From the NCBI GenBank assembly GCA_003331045.1, contig QENA01000001.1, positions 166,663 to 230,662 on the forward strand: a stretch of 64,000 nt of DNA, read 5' to 3'. Under the pieces are notes generated by a model. That model searched no databases. It was given only the letters and a program-made list of their open reading frames with translations, and had not been told where the DNA came from. Shown in pieces: positions 45,376 to 56,227 of the stretch. This stretch comes from Candidatus Tokpelaia sp. JSC189. Its GTDB lineage: Bacteria > Pseudomonadota > Alphaproteobacteria > Rhizobiales > Rhizobiaceae. The translations under genes were made by a program, and so were the position numbers. Position 1 is the stretch's first letter, and each line of letters begins with the position of its first letter.

Positions 45376-46737
45376 ATGCAAGTAATCGAGATGCTTAATG
45401 AAGGATTGAAGCGTGAAATTAAGGTCCTTGTTCCTGCTGAGGATCTGGAAGCCAGACTGACAGATCGGCTCGTCGATGCCAAGAACAAGGTTAAGCTCAA
45501 GGGCTTTCGTCTTGGCAAGGTGCCGGCGTCGCATTTGCGTAAGATCTATGGTAAATCCTTCATGGTAGAAATCATTAATGAAATATTGGACGAGACTCCA
45601 CATTCTATTTTAGCTGAGCGGGGGGAGCGTTTCGCTACCCAACCGAAGATTAAGATGAGTGGATATGAAAGAGAAGTTGAAAAAATTTTTAATGGCAAAG
45701 CTGATTTTGTTTTTTCTCTTAATTATGAAATTTTACCTAAAATTGAACTCAAGGATGTTTCTGCTATTGAGGTGACACGAGAAGTTATCGAGATTTCCAA
45801 AAAGCAAGTTAATGAGCAAATTAAGCGTATCCTGTCCTCGACCCGCACCTATACGGAAAAAAAGAGTAATGCCGAAGATGGAGACCAAATAACCATTGAT
45901 TATCTTGGTAGACTTGGTGATGAGTCATTTGAAGGTGGCACCGGTAGTGATGCCCAGCTTATTTTGGGGGACAAGATATTTATTCCGGGCTTTGAGGAAC
46001 AGCTGGTTGGTACAAAGGTCGGTGATGAGATCCAGATCGAGGTGGTCTTCCCAGAAGATTATGAGAAAACTCATCTTGCTGGTAAGGAAGCGACTTTTGA
46101 TATTAAGGTAAAAAGAGTCGCCAAGCCTAATGAATTGAAAATTGATGATGAGGCAGCTAAGAAGATTGGTTTAGAATCTCTTGCCCGTTTGCGTGAAGTT
46201 GTGCGTGAACAGCTTAAGAAGCAATATGATTCTGTCACACGTCAGAAAATAAAACGGCAGATTCTTGATGCGCTTGATAAGGATTATCAGTTCGATATAC
46301 CAGAGCAGCTTGTTGAGGTTGAGTTCAACAATATTTGGAGCCAAATTAATGTAGAGCTCAAGCAGGCAGGCCGTACCTTTGAAGATGAAAAAATGACACA
46401 GGAAGATGCCCGCGAAGAATATCGCAGTCTGGCTGAACGTCGTGTCCGTCTTGGTCTTGTTCTTTGCAAAATTGGTGAAGAATTTGGCGTGACTGTCAGT
46501 GATGAAGAATTGCAGCGTGCGATTTATACGCAGGTCCGCCAGTATCCAAGACAGGAAAAAGAAATTTTTGAATTTTTCCGTCGTACGCCGGAAGCTGTAG
46601 CTAATCTGCGTGTATCGATTTTCGAAGAGAAAGTTATCGATGACCTTCTTGGAAAGGTCAAGCTTTCCGATAAGCAAGTTACTCTTCAAGAACTGATGGC
46701 TAAAGACAAGGAAGACATTGCTGTAGCAAAGAAATAA
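45376..46737 (+). CDS. tig: Trigger factor
   Basis: 453 residues. The N-terminal ribosome-binding domain has the signature GFRLGKVP (residues 43-50). The FKBP-type prolyl isomerase domain spans about residues 165-250 ([20 protein letters not shown]). The C-terminal helical chaperone arms follow. It binds nascent chains at the ribosome exit. The frame and motifs are intact; gaaggttattc precedes the ATG. Confidence 0.97.
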   Translation: MQVIEMLNEGLKREIKVLVPAEDLEARLTDRLVDAKNKVKLKGFRLGKVPASHLRKIYGKSFMVEIINEILDETPHSILAERGERFATQPKIKMSGYEREVEKIFNGKADFVFSLNYEILPKIELKDVSAIEVTREVIEISKKQVNEQIKRILSSTRTYTEKKSNAEDGDQITIDYLGRLGDESFEGGTGSDAQLILGDKIFIPGFEEQLVGTKVGDEIQIEVVFPEDYEKTHLAGKEATFDIKVKRVAKPNELKIDDEAAKKIGLESLARLREVVREQLKKQYDSVTRQKIKRQILDALDKDYQFDIPEQLVEVEFNNIWSQINVELKQAGRTFEDEKMTQEDAREEYRSLAERRVRLGLVLCKIGEEFGVTVSDEELQRAIYTQVRQYPRQEKEIFEFFRRTPEAVANLRVSIFEEKVIDDLLGKVKLSDKQVTLQELMAKDKEDIAVAKK

Positions 46738-47177
46738 GAAGATATAGTCTCATGAAGGCAGTCTGGCTTTAAGTCAGTTCTATATTTCCCGGAATTATTT
46801 ATTCCTATGACTTAATTTTAGTCTGGTTTTTTGCTGAACCAAGGTAAAATAAAACACTATCAGCATCAATCACAGAGCAGCAAACTTTAACTGTATCTTG
46901 ATATGAAGCTTTCACGGGTGATTCTTAACTAGTTATCACAGCCTACTTCGCAGAGGTCTATCGTTTTTTTGATAAAAAATTGCATATTGCTTTTTAATAT
47001 GCCGCATAAACTTTTGAACTAATTTTGTGAAAGCAGCTCGCTATCTAAGCAATTGTCATATCAAAACTCAACAAAAAACTGATTTACATAACCCGCTAAG
47101 CAGAATTGAATATTCTGCATGATATAAGAAAAGAGCTACAAATTTAAAATTTCCTACCTCCTTATAAGGACAGATAT
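46738..47177. other. Gap between convergent tig and rpmG
   Basis: About 440 AT-rich bases without a recognisable gene; both neighbours end into it. Confidence 0.5.
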
Positions 47178-47345
47178 CTACTTAATCTTGGCTTCGCGAA
47201 ATTCGACATGCTTCTTCACGACCGGATCATATTTGCGTTTTACCATCTTATCAGTCATTGTACGGCTATTTTTCTTTGTAACATAGAAAAAACCAGTGTT
47301 TGCCGCTGACAAAAGCTTGATTTTAATTGTTGCAGCTTTAGCCAT
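47178..47345 (-). CDS. rpmG: 50S ribosomal protein L33
   Basis: 55 residues on the minus strand: [20 protein letters not shown], then [20 protein letters not shown] and [15 protein letters not shown]. This is the complete L33 of alphaproteobacterial type, lacking the zinc-binding cysteines found in some L33 paralogues. It is too short for common length cut-offs. A gggat element precedes the start. L33 is a small large-subunit protein near the E site. Confidence 0.97.
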   Translation of the reverse strand: MAKAATIKIKLLSAANTGFFYVTKKNSRTMTDKMVKRKYDPVVKKHVEFREAKIK

Positions 47346-48481
47346 AATCCTAATATCCCGCTCTTATCTATTAATGAGACCCTAATGACCGAAATCTACC
47401 AGCCGATTAATGGAGATTAATCTCTATATTAAAGATTATGGACAAAAAGTCAAGAGCAGAATGTTTTTAAAATAAGCTGCGATGCAACCAAAATAATATA
47501 CTAATCTAAAAAAGTTACTATTGAGGAGGAAAATCCTAGAACGAGAAAGGAATTCATTGTTTGTCCTACCATGATAGGACAAACAAGTATGTCAATGCCG
47601 TAAGAAAAGATAAAAGTTGAATTGGCTGCGCTCAGGCCATGCTTCTTGAGATGTGAACTAGGCTGTGCAGATGCTATATATGAAACTCTCCGACTGACTG
47701 AGATAACAGCGAAGATGAAAGAATCAATTTTTAGCAACGTCTAGTTTTCAATAACAAGTGGTACAGCCAATGTACTATTTATATTGCGCTGAATACAGAT
47801 ACAGCTATGGTTGATGTTGGTACATTGAAAATTATTAATGCAGAAAGGAGAAAGTGCTTGATATCGAAAGACAGAAAGCCATTGTCGTTCTAATAGAATG
47901 TTCTTCTTTTTTGTCTTCAGGTTATGATAATAAAGGGCATCAAGCTTGTTTTGTGTATGTATGGTTGTGATATAAATATAGTTACGATGTGGGGCTCTCT
48001 TTCCAAGAATGGGCAGTGAAGCCTTATCTAGCCCATTTGGTGTGCTACTGATGAATTTCGTATTATTAACCGACGCTGGAAGTCATCTGACATAAGGCAA
48101 TAACAATAATTTTAGCCTGTTTTTCATCTGCAAGCAAGGGACATCGTGAAATGATTGATAATCAATGGGGCTAACACGCGTATAGCAATAGTCAAATATG
48201 ACTTTTCGATCGCTGGTTATAGTGACAGGCATCGTCACAAGAATATTATACTGCTGAATAAAGTCCCTGTGTATAATAAACACCTGGATCAAGCAGCTAA
48301 CATGATAATCGGTATTTTCCCCGATACGGTACGTATGTGTCGACGTAATGAAGATTATCCACTATGAACCTATGCTAAATTTTCGTGAATAGAAATTGTA
48401 GCATACCTAATGATAAAAAGACGAGTTCAAATCTTGCTCATATAATAATTTTTTTAAAATTTCTTTATTAAAAACGAATCT
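47346..48481. other. 1.1-kb gap between rpmG and pdxA
   Basis: No gene recognised in any frame. It contains a perfect 12-bp inverted repeat at 47557-47586, listed separately. Several short frames on both strands look random. Confidence 0.5.
47557..47586. repeat. Perfect 12-bp inverted repeat with 6-nt loop
   Basis: TTGTTTGTCCTA and TAGGACAAACAA flank ccatga. No T-run follows on either side, so it is not a typical terminator. It stands ~210 bases upstream of the rpmG start in otherwise empty DNA. It could be an operator, a terminator relic, or an arm of a small dispersed repeat. Confidence 0.6.
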
Positions 48482-49480
48482 CTAGATAAAATCTCGCGGA
48501 ATAAGATCAGCTGCCTGACGTAAGGCAACAATCAGGCTGCGCTCATCTATAATGCCTTTTCCAGCAATATCAAACGCCGTTCCATGATCGACAGAAGTAC
48601 GGATAATCGGCAAGCCGACAGTGACATTCACGCCTGCTTCAACTCCCAATACCTTAACAGGCCCATGTCCTTGGTCATGGTACATGGCAACCACCATATC
48701 ATAATCTCCACGACCAGCAAGGAAAAACAGTGTATCGGCTGGCAATGGCCCGTGGATATCCCAACCTCTATTTTGGCAGACTTCTATGGCAGGAACAATT
48801 TTCTTTTTTTCTTCATCATAGCCGAACAGACCATTTTCCCCCGCATGGGGATTGATAGCACATACACCAATTCTCGGATTTTTAATACCAAATTTAATCA
48901 ATACATCATACCCATGGGAAATTACCCGCTCGACCCGTCTCGGTTCAATAAGATTAATGGCATCAAGCAAACCGATATGGGTCGTGACATGAATAACCCG
49001 TAATTTTTCTGTTATCAGCATCATCGAAACCTCAGGCGTATGTGTGAGATGTGCCAAAAGTTCGGTGTGACCAGGATATTTATGAGAAGCTGCATGCAGC
49101 GCTTCCTTGTTAATAGGCGCGGTACAGATGGCATCCGCTTCGCCCTTCATTACAATATCTACTGCTTTTTCAATATAGCGGTATGCTGCCTCACCCGAAA
49201 CAGGTGAAACGATCCCGAAAGGGTGATTTTCCGGCACAAGACCGAGATTAATGCACTGCACATTTTCAGGGTCGAATACTGCATCTTTTATGTTGTGAAT
49301 GATATGAACACCTAAAGAAGAAGAAACAGTACGTCCTGCAAGTGCTAGCCGTTTTGCATCACCAACGATAACAGGCAGACAGAATTCATAAACTTTCGCA
49401 TGAGCCAAGGCTTTCATGATAATTTCAGGACCAACCCCGGAAGGATCACCCATAGTGATAACAATCTTTGGCAAATCCAT
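48482..49480 (-). CDS. pdxA: 4-hydroxythreonine-4-phosphate dehydrogenase
   Basis: 332 residues, full length. Signature segments: IVITMGDPSGVGPEIIMKAL at the N-terminus, the metal-ligand region HKYPGHTELLAHLT, and the C-terminal MYHDQGHGPVKVLG with metal-binding histidines. It oxidises 4-phospho-hydroxythreonine in the DXP-dependent pathway to pyridoxal phosphate. In relatives surA lies upstream and ksgA downstream; neither is present here, so the operon has been broken up. Confidence 0.96.
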   Translation of the reverse strand: MDLPKIVITMGDPSGVGPEIIMKALAHAKVYEFCLPVIVGDAKRLALAGRTVSSSLGVHIIHNIKDAVFDPENVQCINLGLVPENHPFGIVSPVSGEAAYRYIEKAVDIVMKGEADAICTAPINKEALHAASHKYPGHTELLAHLTHTPEVSMMLITEKLRVIHVTTHIGLLDAINLIEPRRVERVISHGYDVLIKFGIKNPRIGVCAINPHAGENGLFGYDEEKKKIVPAIEVCQNRGWDIHGPLPADTLFFLAGRGDYDMVVAMYHDQGHGPVKVLGVEAGVNVTVGLPIIRTSVDHGTAFDIAGKGIIDERSLIVALRQAADLIPRDFI

Positions 49481-50989
49481 CTTTATCTTACCTCATAGAA
49501 AGGGTCAAAGGACTATATCCAAGTAGCACCTCCCTCTCAATTCCACTTCAACTGTAAGATAATGTTCGTGACATCAAAAGCATTTATCAAAGCTAATGTC
49601 GTTTCACTATCTTTTCTCGCCAGATCTCTAACACAGAGAGCAACCGATGAGAACCTACATAATAGTAGATTTTTAAGTACGCGTCCAAGCGAAATATCCA
49701 CTTTATGATCAAGAGTAACCGTCATAATAAAATTGTTTTAATATCAGTAGCAATTTTCGATTCATATGCGTTTGCTTGAATATGCAAAAACTTGTGAAAT
49801 TCGGCACCAATTGGATGACTAAATCGCCATTGGTGTCATAGTTTCTGATAAAAATCAGATCTGATGACGCATCAAAATATTGCTGAACCTTTTGTGTAGG
49901 CAAGGATTTGAGAGGTTACATCATCTCCTGTTGTAGTGGCCAAATGGGACGCTCCAATTTTCTTACCATGCAGATCCAGAGCCACGAGTATGTGATTAAC
50001 CTCAACGGGGAGTGATCTGTCTTGGCTGATCGATGATGATTGATTGCGCCAGTTGAGAGAGTCTATCATAATCAACTGTAGTATTTCTTCCTCTCTTAAT
50101 AGGGCCGAATACGACCAGCCTTCGATGTGAACATCTATCAAATCCGCGAAGTGTTTCACGAGTCCTAGGACGACTAGGACTTTAGTCAAAGTCCCGAAGG
50201 CGGTTCCAGATTGCTGCTTCGATACGACAATGATACTGCCTAGCTTGAGGTGATCAACACTAGTCTGAATGCAACATGATAGGTTCTTGATCTTGCCCTG
50301 TGATGGAAAAATTTTCTGGATTTCCGCAGCATTTTCGTACTTGGGGCCATTCCAATCGATCATTTCCTCCGAGAACTCTTGGTTACCCGAATCTCTGCTG
50401 AAGTCCACAGATATTTTGTAGACTACTTGGTATTGTATCGAGGTGCGATCCGGTCATGGATTAATGTCCTTCCCAGGCAATCGATTAGTGAAAGGTGACA
50501 AATTCGACCGATTTTCGTCAGAAAGACGGTGATATTTAGCTGTCGAGACCATCATTTTGTTCCCTTTTTGTCTCAGACCGAGAAGCAGACGCGCTCCATA
50601 GGAACAATCCGAGGTGCCGCTTCTACATTTACGTTCGAGTGCCTTTCTGGCGCAGAAAGCTACACAAGGTAACCCTAAACGGTCGTCGCTTTGCGAAAAA
50701 AATCAGCATCCTAGTGCTGCGCGTGCTCAAGGTCGGGTTTGACCTCAAGAAGTTCATGGAATTGATGTCACACTATAAAACCGTTAACAAACTCAAGAAT
50801 CTACGCATCATGCAAGAAGACGTCGATCTCCAGAAAAAGAATTTGAACATGCTCACTGGTATTAAATGTCTTCTGGAGCTGATTAGCGAACTCGACGATT
50901 CCGGATCTTATTTCTCTCAGCTGAAAATGGTTTTCAGGCTGACCACGATTAAATGAAGCAGGCTGAAACAGTGCATAGGTGAAGGTCAG
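49481..50989. other. 1.5-kb region upstream of pdxA with unidentified open frames
   Basis: The largest open frame is on the minus strand at 49872-50408 (178 codons; it contains GTLTKVLVVLGLVKHFADLI and VEVNHILVALDLHGKKIGAS). It has protein-like hydrophobic patterning but I cannot identify it. It lies downstream of a capsid remnant on the same strand and may be another degraded phage gene. A plus-strand frame at 50639-50956 (105 codons, Lys/Leu-rich) is equally unidentified. No trace of surA or lptD was recognised. Confidence 0.35.
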
Positions 50990-51545
50990 CAGACTCTAGC
51001 TCAACTCAAAAAGGACTATATCACGGCCTGTATTATTAAGCACAGCCCGCAAGATATTAATCCGCAACTCGCGCCGATAGTCGAACAGTTCTTCAAGCAG
51101 CTTGTAATGGGTTGGCCCTTGTTTTGCCAAAGACAATCACTGCCGATTGCGCACCCAGAAGAACAGAATAGTGCGTGTTTGTTAGAGGAGCCATTGGGTT
51201 TTTGTCGATACACTCTTTAATCACATATTCTGCTTCAGGCAAACACACGCCGTTATAGCCCCCCAGAGATCCATCAAAGATCGGATTTTTGTCCGCGAAC
51301 CATTATATGCCGCTTTTTGGATACCTAGTCACTGGTCCGTATTGGTATTGGTGCGCAAAACTGTAAACCTGTGTCGGATGCAAATAAAGCACAAGCACAT
51401 AGACGTTTTCACCATTGACACGAACCCGGATGGACTTTCGGCTTGGCAAGCTTCGCCTATTCAACGGCTTTATCAATCAGATTGAGATTGAAGATATCCT
51501 CATCTGTGATTTTCCCAACGGATCGGAAAACCGCATAAGATCTTC
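50990..51545 (-). pseudogene. Phage major capsid protein remnant (N4-gp56 family), C-terminal part
   Basis: Minus-strand frames read in succession: KITDEDIFNLNLIDKAVE; VRVNGENVYVLVLYLHPTQV; then KNPIFDGSLGGYNGVCLPEA; THYSVLLGAQSAVIVFGKTR; and LLEELFDYRRELRI. This order (DNKIS..LIDKA, VNG..YVL.LHP.Q, KNPIF.GSLG.YNGV, LLGAQAA..AFG, EELFDYG..LG) is that of N4-gp56-type coat proteins. At least three frameshifts or stops break it. The first ~150 residues are missing, cut near the start of the oxidoreductase gene. It is the only head gene I could find among the prophage remains. Confidence 0.75.
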
Positions 51546-51748
51546 TTATATACCTACTATGTGTATTTGAGGCGCTTTGCTGTGGCTAGAATATTTCTAA
51601 ATATCAAAAATTGCTTTTTCGAATTTCTTTAAATTCATTTAGATATTAGTATTATTTCTGTAATGTCGAAATTAAAAAATAGTTTGGAATTGAATTTTCG
51701 CCTCATCAAGGTCAGCTAAATCAATTAATATTAAAGGTATAGAATTTT

Positions 51749-52897
51749 ATGTCGAGTGTAATGCCATCTATATTTGATCCTTTTAGCTTTATTAATGGTC
51801 TGAATTTACGAAATCGCCTCGTAATGGCACCGATGACAACTTGGTCTTCTAATGCTGATGGTACTATCTCGGATCAGGAAGTAGCTTGGTATCATGCTAG
51901 AGTAAAAGATATTGGTATGGTTATAACTGGTTGTACCCATGTGATGGCTAACGGTGTCGGCTTTACTGGTGAATTTGCTGCCAATGATGATAGCTTTATC
52001 CCAAGCCTTAAGCGGCTTGCAAAAGCAGCAAAAAGTGGTGGTGCTCCAGCAATCCTGCAAATTTTTCATGCAGGTAATAAGAGTATTCCTGGATTGATCC
52101 CTGATGGGCGGGTTGTTAGCTCGAGTGGATTGAAAGCTCGTCCCGGTTTGTTCAATGATGGCAAGGTAGCCGGGCATGCCATGACAGAATGGGAAATTGG
52201 TAGGGTTATCCATGCTTTTGGGGAAGCTGCATATCGGGCGATCGAAGCAGGGTTTGATGGCGTTGAATTACATGCTGCGTACGGATTTCTTATACAGAAT
52301 TTTCTTTCTCCATTTTTTAATCGCCGCAATGATGCATGGGGTGGTTCGCTAGAAAACCGTATACGTTTCCCGTTGGCAGTGGTTAATGAAATTCAGAAGG
52401 TTATTAAGGCGCATGCCAGAAAATCTTTCATATTTGGGTACCGTATCTCGCCAGAAGAGCATGGCGAGGGGACTTTACGTATTCATGAAACCTGTGTACT
52501 CGTTGATCGCCTCATTGAGGCTGGCATTGATTATATTAATATCATGTCAGATGATATCCGGAATGAACGTCCGCAGGATTCTATAGGAGATAAAACAAAC
52601 CTTGAATTTATGGTTGAGCATATTGATAGTCGTGTTCCGCTTATTGCTACCGGCGGTATCACAACCCCTGAAGACGCTAGGGAAGTTTTAGAAATAGGTC
52701 TTTCTCTGGTTGCAATTGCAAAAGGGTTGGTAATGAATCCGAACTGGGTTGGATTGGCTAGGAATGGAAGGATAGATCAGATTGTCACCATACTCGATCC
52801 TCAGTGCATTAAGAATTTGGAAATTCCAGAAGGTTTATGGGAGGTGATCCGGTCATCCGGAGAATGGTTTAATATTGCTGATGATAGTAAAACATAA
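51749..52897 (+). CDS. Old Yellow Enzyme-type NADH:flavin oxidoreductase
   Basis: 382 residues, a TIM-barrel FMN enzyme. NRLVMAPMTTWSSNADG is the N-terminal FMN-binding segment. GFDGVELHAAYGFLIQNFLS carries the substrate-binding His, and PFFNRRNDAWGGSLENRIRF the conserved barrel motif. PLIATGGITTPEDAREVLEI and VAIAKGLVMNPNW bind the FMN phosphate. Family members reduce activated alkenes with NAD(P)H; the natural substrate here is unknown. The gene is intact although it lies between two phage remnants on the opposite strand, so it may be phage-carried cargo or a chromosomal gene flanked by insertions. The start follows taaaggt. Confidence 0.9.
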   Translation: MSSVMPSIFDPFSFINGLNLRNRLVMAPMTTWSSNADGTISDQEVAWYHARVKDIGMVITGCTHVMANGVGFTGEFAANDDSFIPSLKRLAKAAKSGGAPAILQIFHAGNKSIPGLIPDGRVVSSSGLKARPGLFNDGKVAGHAMTEWEIGRVIHAFGEAAYRAIEAGFDGVELHAAYGFLIQNFLSPFFNRRNDAWGGSLENRIRFPLAVVNEIQKVIKAHARKSFIFGYRISPEEHGEGTLRIHETCVLVDRLIEAGIDYINIMSDDIRNERPQDSIGDKTNLEFMVEHIDSRVPLIATGGITTPEDAREVLEIGLSLVAIAKGLVMNPNWVGLARNGRIDQIVTILDPQCIKNLEIPEGLWEVIRSSGEWFNIADDSKT

Positions 52898-52906
52898 ATT
52901 ATCAAT

Positions 52907-53270
52907 CTTTAGGAGATCGATGATGAGGTTGATATCAGCGAGAAAGCCCAACTCCAGCAGGCCGAGGCATATCTGCTGCGCTGTTAGATCAGGCGTGATC
53001 GGTGGCAGTGTAACTATTCTAGTGCCACCTATTTTTCCATAGACAGAACCGTAAGGACCATATGTCTGGCTAAATTTTCATCAATGCCGGTGATCCGGTA
53101 TCCTACCATCTATAATGATTCAGGATCGCTTTCCATTGAGATAATGATATCATCATCTGTAAGTGCAATATAAAACCGATGCTGGTATTGTTTGAACAAA
53201 TCGTGCCATAATTCGGTAAGCTTGAGGATTTGCATTGGCAGTATTGGTATATTATTCTGTTTGAGCGCTT
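52907..53270 (-). pseudogene. Decayed phage tail-associated gene (3' end of tail module)
   Basis: Minus-strand reading gives ELWHDLFKQYQHRFYIALTD, then MVGYRITGIDENLARHMVLT, then after a shift GTRIVTLPPITPDLTAQQIC and LGLLELGFLADINLIIDLL. The last part resembles short C-terminal domains of phage tail-fibre assembly proteins. One internal stop and one frameshift are visible. Identification is tentative and helped by the tail fibre genes upstream on the same strand. The remaining 53271-53746 interval contains a decayed coiled-coil-like stretch on the minus strand (EDLNNEYSVSLAKLGQFGED) that I cannot name. Confidence 0.45.
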
Positions 53271-53746
53271 GACTTCAAAAAGTACTCAGCAGTCAGTTGA
53301 GGAGAGCTCCACTAGCAATCAACCAGATCAATATTGCTAAGATCAGTTATTTTTATGATCACAAGATCTTAGGTCCCGATGATACAGAAAGCAAAGGTTT
53401 AATCCTGATGGGCAGCTCATGTTTAGCATTCACGGACGAAAATCGCGAACCAACAACATAAAGGTATAATCAGCTATTTCTGTTTGTCTTCACCAAATTG
53501 CCCAAGCTTCGCCAGCGAGACAGAATACTCATTGTTCAAATCTTCGAGGACTGGCCTCAGTTCAACAATTTTAATGTCTCGTTACGGTTCTTTTCCTATG
53601 CTATTTTTCGAAGCCTTTATGAAAAGGTAAACCTCCGCTCTGCGGTCAACCATTCGACATAATTCGGTGTTTGCCCTTTCGGTTAGACCACGTAAGTATC
53701 GTGGCATCCTGCGAGACTGTTCTTTATATGTCACACACAAAACATG

Positions 53747-53985
53747 ATGTCAATAAAAAGTGTAACACCTAAAAAACGGGGGCGTCCCCTACAGAAAAAC
53801 AGCTTCATATCAGCGTCCGAATAGAACCTGAATTAATTGTGGCTATTGATGAATGGTCCAATATACAAACCAATGCTTCCCCTGTTTCGGAAGCTATACG
53901 ACGTATATTGCACGAGTGGCTGATCGGAGAAGGGCCATCTCAAATTAAGAAAGCTGTACAGAGTGCCTTGTTGCAGGAAACTTCA
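53747..53985 (+). pseudogene. Ribbon-helix-helix DNA-binding protein broken by a one-base deletion
   Basis: The ATG at 53747 opens MSIKSVTPKKRGRP, a basic N-terminal arm, and then runs out of frame. The continuation in the next frame is EKQLHISVRIEPELIVAIDE, then SEAIRRILHEWLI, a CopG/Arc-type RHH fold. The shift falls in the run of four C at 53786-53789; five C would restore RGRPPTEKQLHISVRI. Such small RHH proteins act as antitoxins or repressors. The open frame continues to 54222 but that part overlaps antisense tail-fibre sequence and is probably not native. A downstream GTG at 53839 might still give a truncated product. Confidence 0.7.
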
Positions 53986-54069
53986 TGGCTAAAAACGGGC
54001 ATTCATTATTGCAAGCTGCGTATGATAAGATATACTCGAACGGACGATACAAAAGAATTAACCACCGTT

Positions 54070-54560
54070 GGATTTAAAATCTTCTTTATCAGACTGATAA
54101 CAATAACGCCTGTTGATGATGGATTCTACTTCACAAACCGTTCCGCATTGCATAAAACTCGTAGGCTATCAACCATCCATATAGATACCTATTTATCGGT
54201 ACATTGGTATTATTGTCAATAGGAGATACGTAAGTTCTCTCGGTTCTGCCGTCTGAATAGTGTATACGTGATCCGTCAGAATAGGATACGAGATTGCTGT
54301 TATATCATCCGGCTCATCCTACTCAAGGAGAACCATAAAGCTGATATTGTTAAATATTTAATATCTGATCATTATAAATCTGGTTTATTGCGTCGTGCGG
54401 AATAGGCTTTGTTTGTGGATTATTGGCAGGATCACACTCATAATCAAACCCAAATTCTTCTGCATAGCTGACGACTCCGGTGCCTCTTGTATCATCAGGA
54501 ACTAGCATTTTATCGCCACTGACCGCAAAAGGTATGCGAATAAATTTTGGTTTAGTGGAC
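54070..54560 (-). pseudogene. Decayed phage tail fibre protein, N-terminal part
   Basis: The minus strand reads KFIRIPFAVSGDKMLVPDDT, VVSYAEEFGFDYECDPANNP and KPIPHDAINQIYND, the standard N-terminus of tail fibres in proteobacterial prophages (IPFA..GDK..IPD... GVSY..GFG.DYE.DP....K.IPRD.INQ). After shifts comes YSDGSRIHYSDGRTERTYVS and IDNNTNVP, the following fibre segment. Several frameshifts and stops make it non-functional. Confidence 0.75.
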
Positions 54561-54619
54561 TATCTTTGTCTTCAATAAAAAAGCCACGCAAAGCAGGGCT
54601 AGATCGGTATTATTTTAAT

Positions 54620-55425
54620 AATCAGTTATTTGTGGTCATAAGTCGCAGTTTGCCTTGGTCCATGCGCTCACTGTCTTTTATAAAAGCCTGCCTCTGACGC
54701 AATATGTCCCATGTATTGGGATTGATGAAATAATGCACAGTGACTTGATTATATTTCGATGAAACTTTAAAGGACCCATTCTATCATGATATATTCGTTT
54801 TCTCCTGTTTCCACAAAATCTCCTCTGGCAACTTTTCCCACACCAATCTTAAATGATATGACTTGTTGGTCTTCTACCTTAAAGATTTTTTCTCAAAAAC
54901 CACCAGAGCCACCACCATCTGCAGCAGTCTGGCCTCGTATTTTTATTTTTCGCACGCCATTTAGCTCAGTTTAGGAGAAAATCCTGGGAGTGGCAAACAT
55001 AACCGCTTGTAATTTTATCGCTACCATCTATTGGTGGTAACAACAGGATTTTGCGGGTCTGTATTGTCAATGGTAATATTGTTGCCTGACTTGATTGTTT
55101 GTACTGCTTTATCAGCTTTTTGCCTTGGGAAGCTGTTGCAAAAGCCGATGCATCTTTAGATGTTGCATCACCTAATGATACAGGCGTTAGAGCCACATCA
55201 TTGTGGGTTTCTTGCACAATATCCTCTTTGGGAGCAGTATTTGTTCTCGAATTCCTCAATTTTTTTTCTGAAGTTTTTCTATTTTGTCATTTAAGGGCGC
55301 AAGGATTTTACCCAGATAAATATACGCTATCTCATTATTTACATCTTATCAAGATGCAGATTTTCTCAGTTCCAGCAATACTGGTTATTGCAAAAGGCTG
55401 TGTCGCCATAATCTATGCCTTTATC
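54620..55425 (-). pseudogene. Decayed phage tail fibre/structural gene
   Basis: The minus strand opens with MATQPFAITSIAGTEKI (ATG near 55412). In shifting frames it continues NEIAYIYLGKILAPLNDKIE, KKIEEFENK, DVALTPVSLGDATSKDASAF, VQTIKSGNNITIDNTDPQNP and DGGGSGG, then QVISFKIGVGKVARGDFVET. The NITIDNTDPQNP segment and the Gly-rich end are typical of phage tail-fibre proteins. At least four frameshifts are needed to follow it. A short remnant, HYFINPNTWDILRQRQAFIK (54620-54740), probably belongs to the next small tail gene. Confidence 0.65.
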
Positions 55426-55559
55426 GTATGAAATATTGCTATGTTAACGGGACGCGCCTCATTGCCACCACTGTGATCTATATCAATAACGTGACTATAT
55501 TTTCCTGAAAAATTGTCTGTCTTGTTGCTTCTCTTGCTGTACTTGGCCATCCGCTCTGA

Positions 55560-56100
55560 CCAATTAGGTCCACGTGGATAAATAATCCTGTATGTAAATT
55601 ATGATAATGAAGATTCGAGAAGTAAATATGTGCAAGGTGAGTCTGTCACGGATTTTGGCTATCCTGCCATGAGGTGAATGCGCACCCACATCGCTCCCGC
55701 ATAAAAATACATCGCGAAAGTCTGGAACATTGAACATTTTTCCCGTCACCAGTTCCCCACCATATGCCAATACTGGCAAATAGAGATGCATATATATGAC
55801 GCGAATATACCTTTCCATCACAGGCCAACCAAGCAGAAAGGGCAATGGATGTTGCAAATTATCCGATTAAGCCTGACGGGATGGATTGGTATGATGTCGG
55901 GGTTGCAAGAAACCATCCGCCAGCACCATTGTTGAGGGTGGCATTATATGACACATCATGAATCCACCTTGCAAGGTTCTGATCCCCGTAAAGGTAGCGG
56001 CAAATCAGCTTGAGACCAATATTATTCAGGTTGAGTATAGCAGAGCCGGCATTTGTGAAAATTGCCCGGATTTTAATTGTGACAGGTGAATCTTATTGTA
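55560..56100 (-). pseudogene. Decayed phage tail-collar domain protein
   Basis: The minus strand reads DSPVTIKIRAIFTNAGSAIL, NLNNIGLKLICRYLYGDQNL and a segment ending SIPSGLIG, then a stop. After the stop comes SAWLACDGKVYSRHIYASLF, ASIGIWWGTGDGK, then a frameshift to FNVPDFRDVFLCGSDVGAHS. The WLACDG...YA.LFA.IG..WG.GDG...FNVPD.R..FLRG pattern is the tail-collar domain. One stop (near 55860) and one frameshift (near 55735) disable it. Confidence 0.85.
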
Positions 56101-56227
56101 GTAGGACTGCCTGATTTTGTTTTCCAATAATCCATTAAAAAATCCTATTTTCAAAGCAGGGCTGATAATTTGAGAAAAAGTCTGGATACAAGAAGCGCCT
56201 GATAATTAGGTTAAAAAATTTCTCATT

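Noticed and set aside
53986..54222. C-terminal extension of the ribbon-helix-helix frame
   Set aside because: The complementary strand carries recognisable tail-fibre sequence (YSDGSRIHYSDGRTERTYVS), so the extension is probably antisense read-through.
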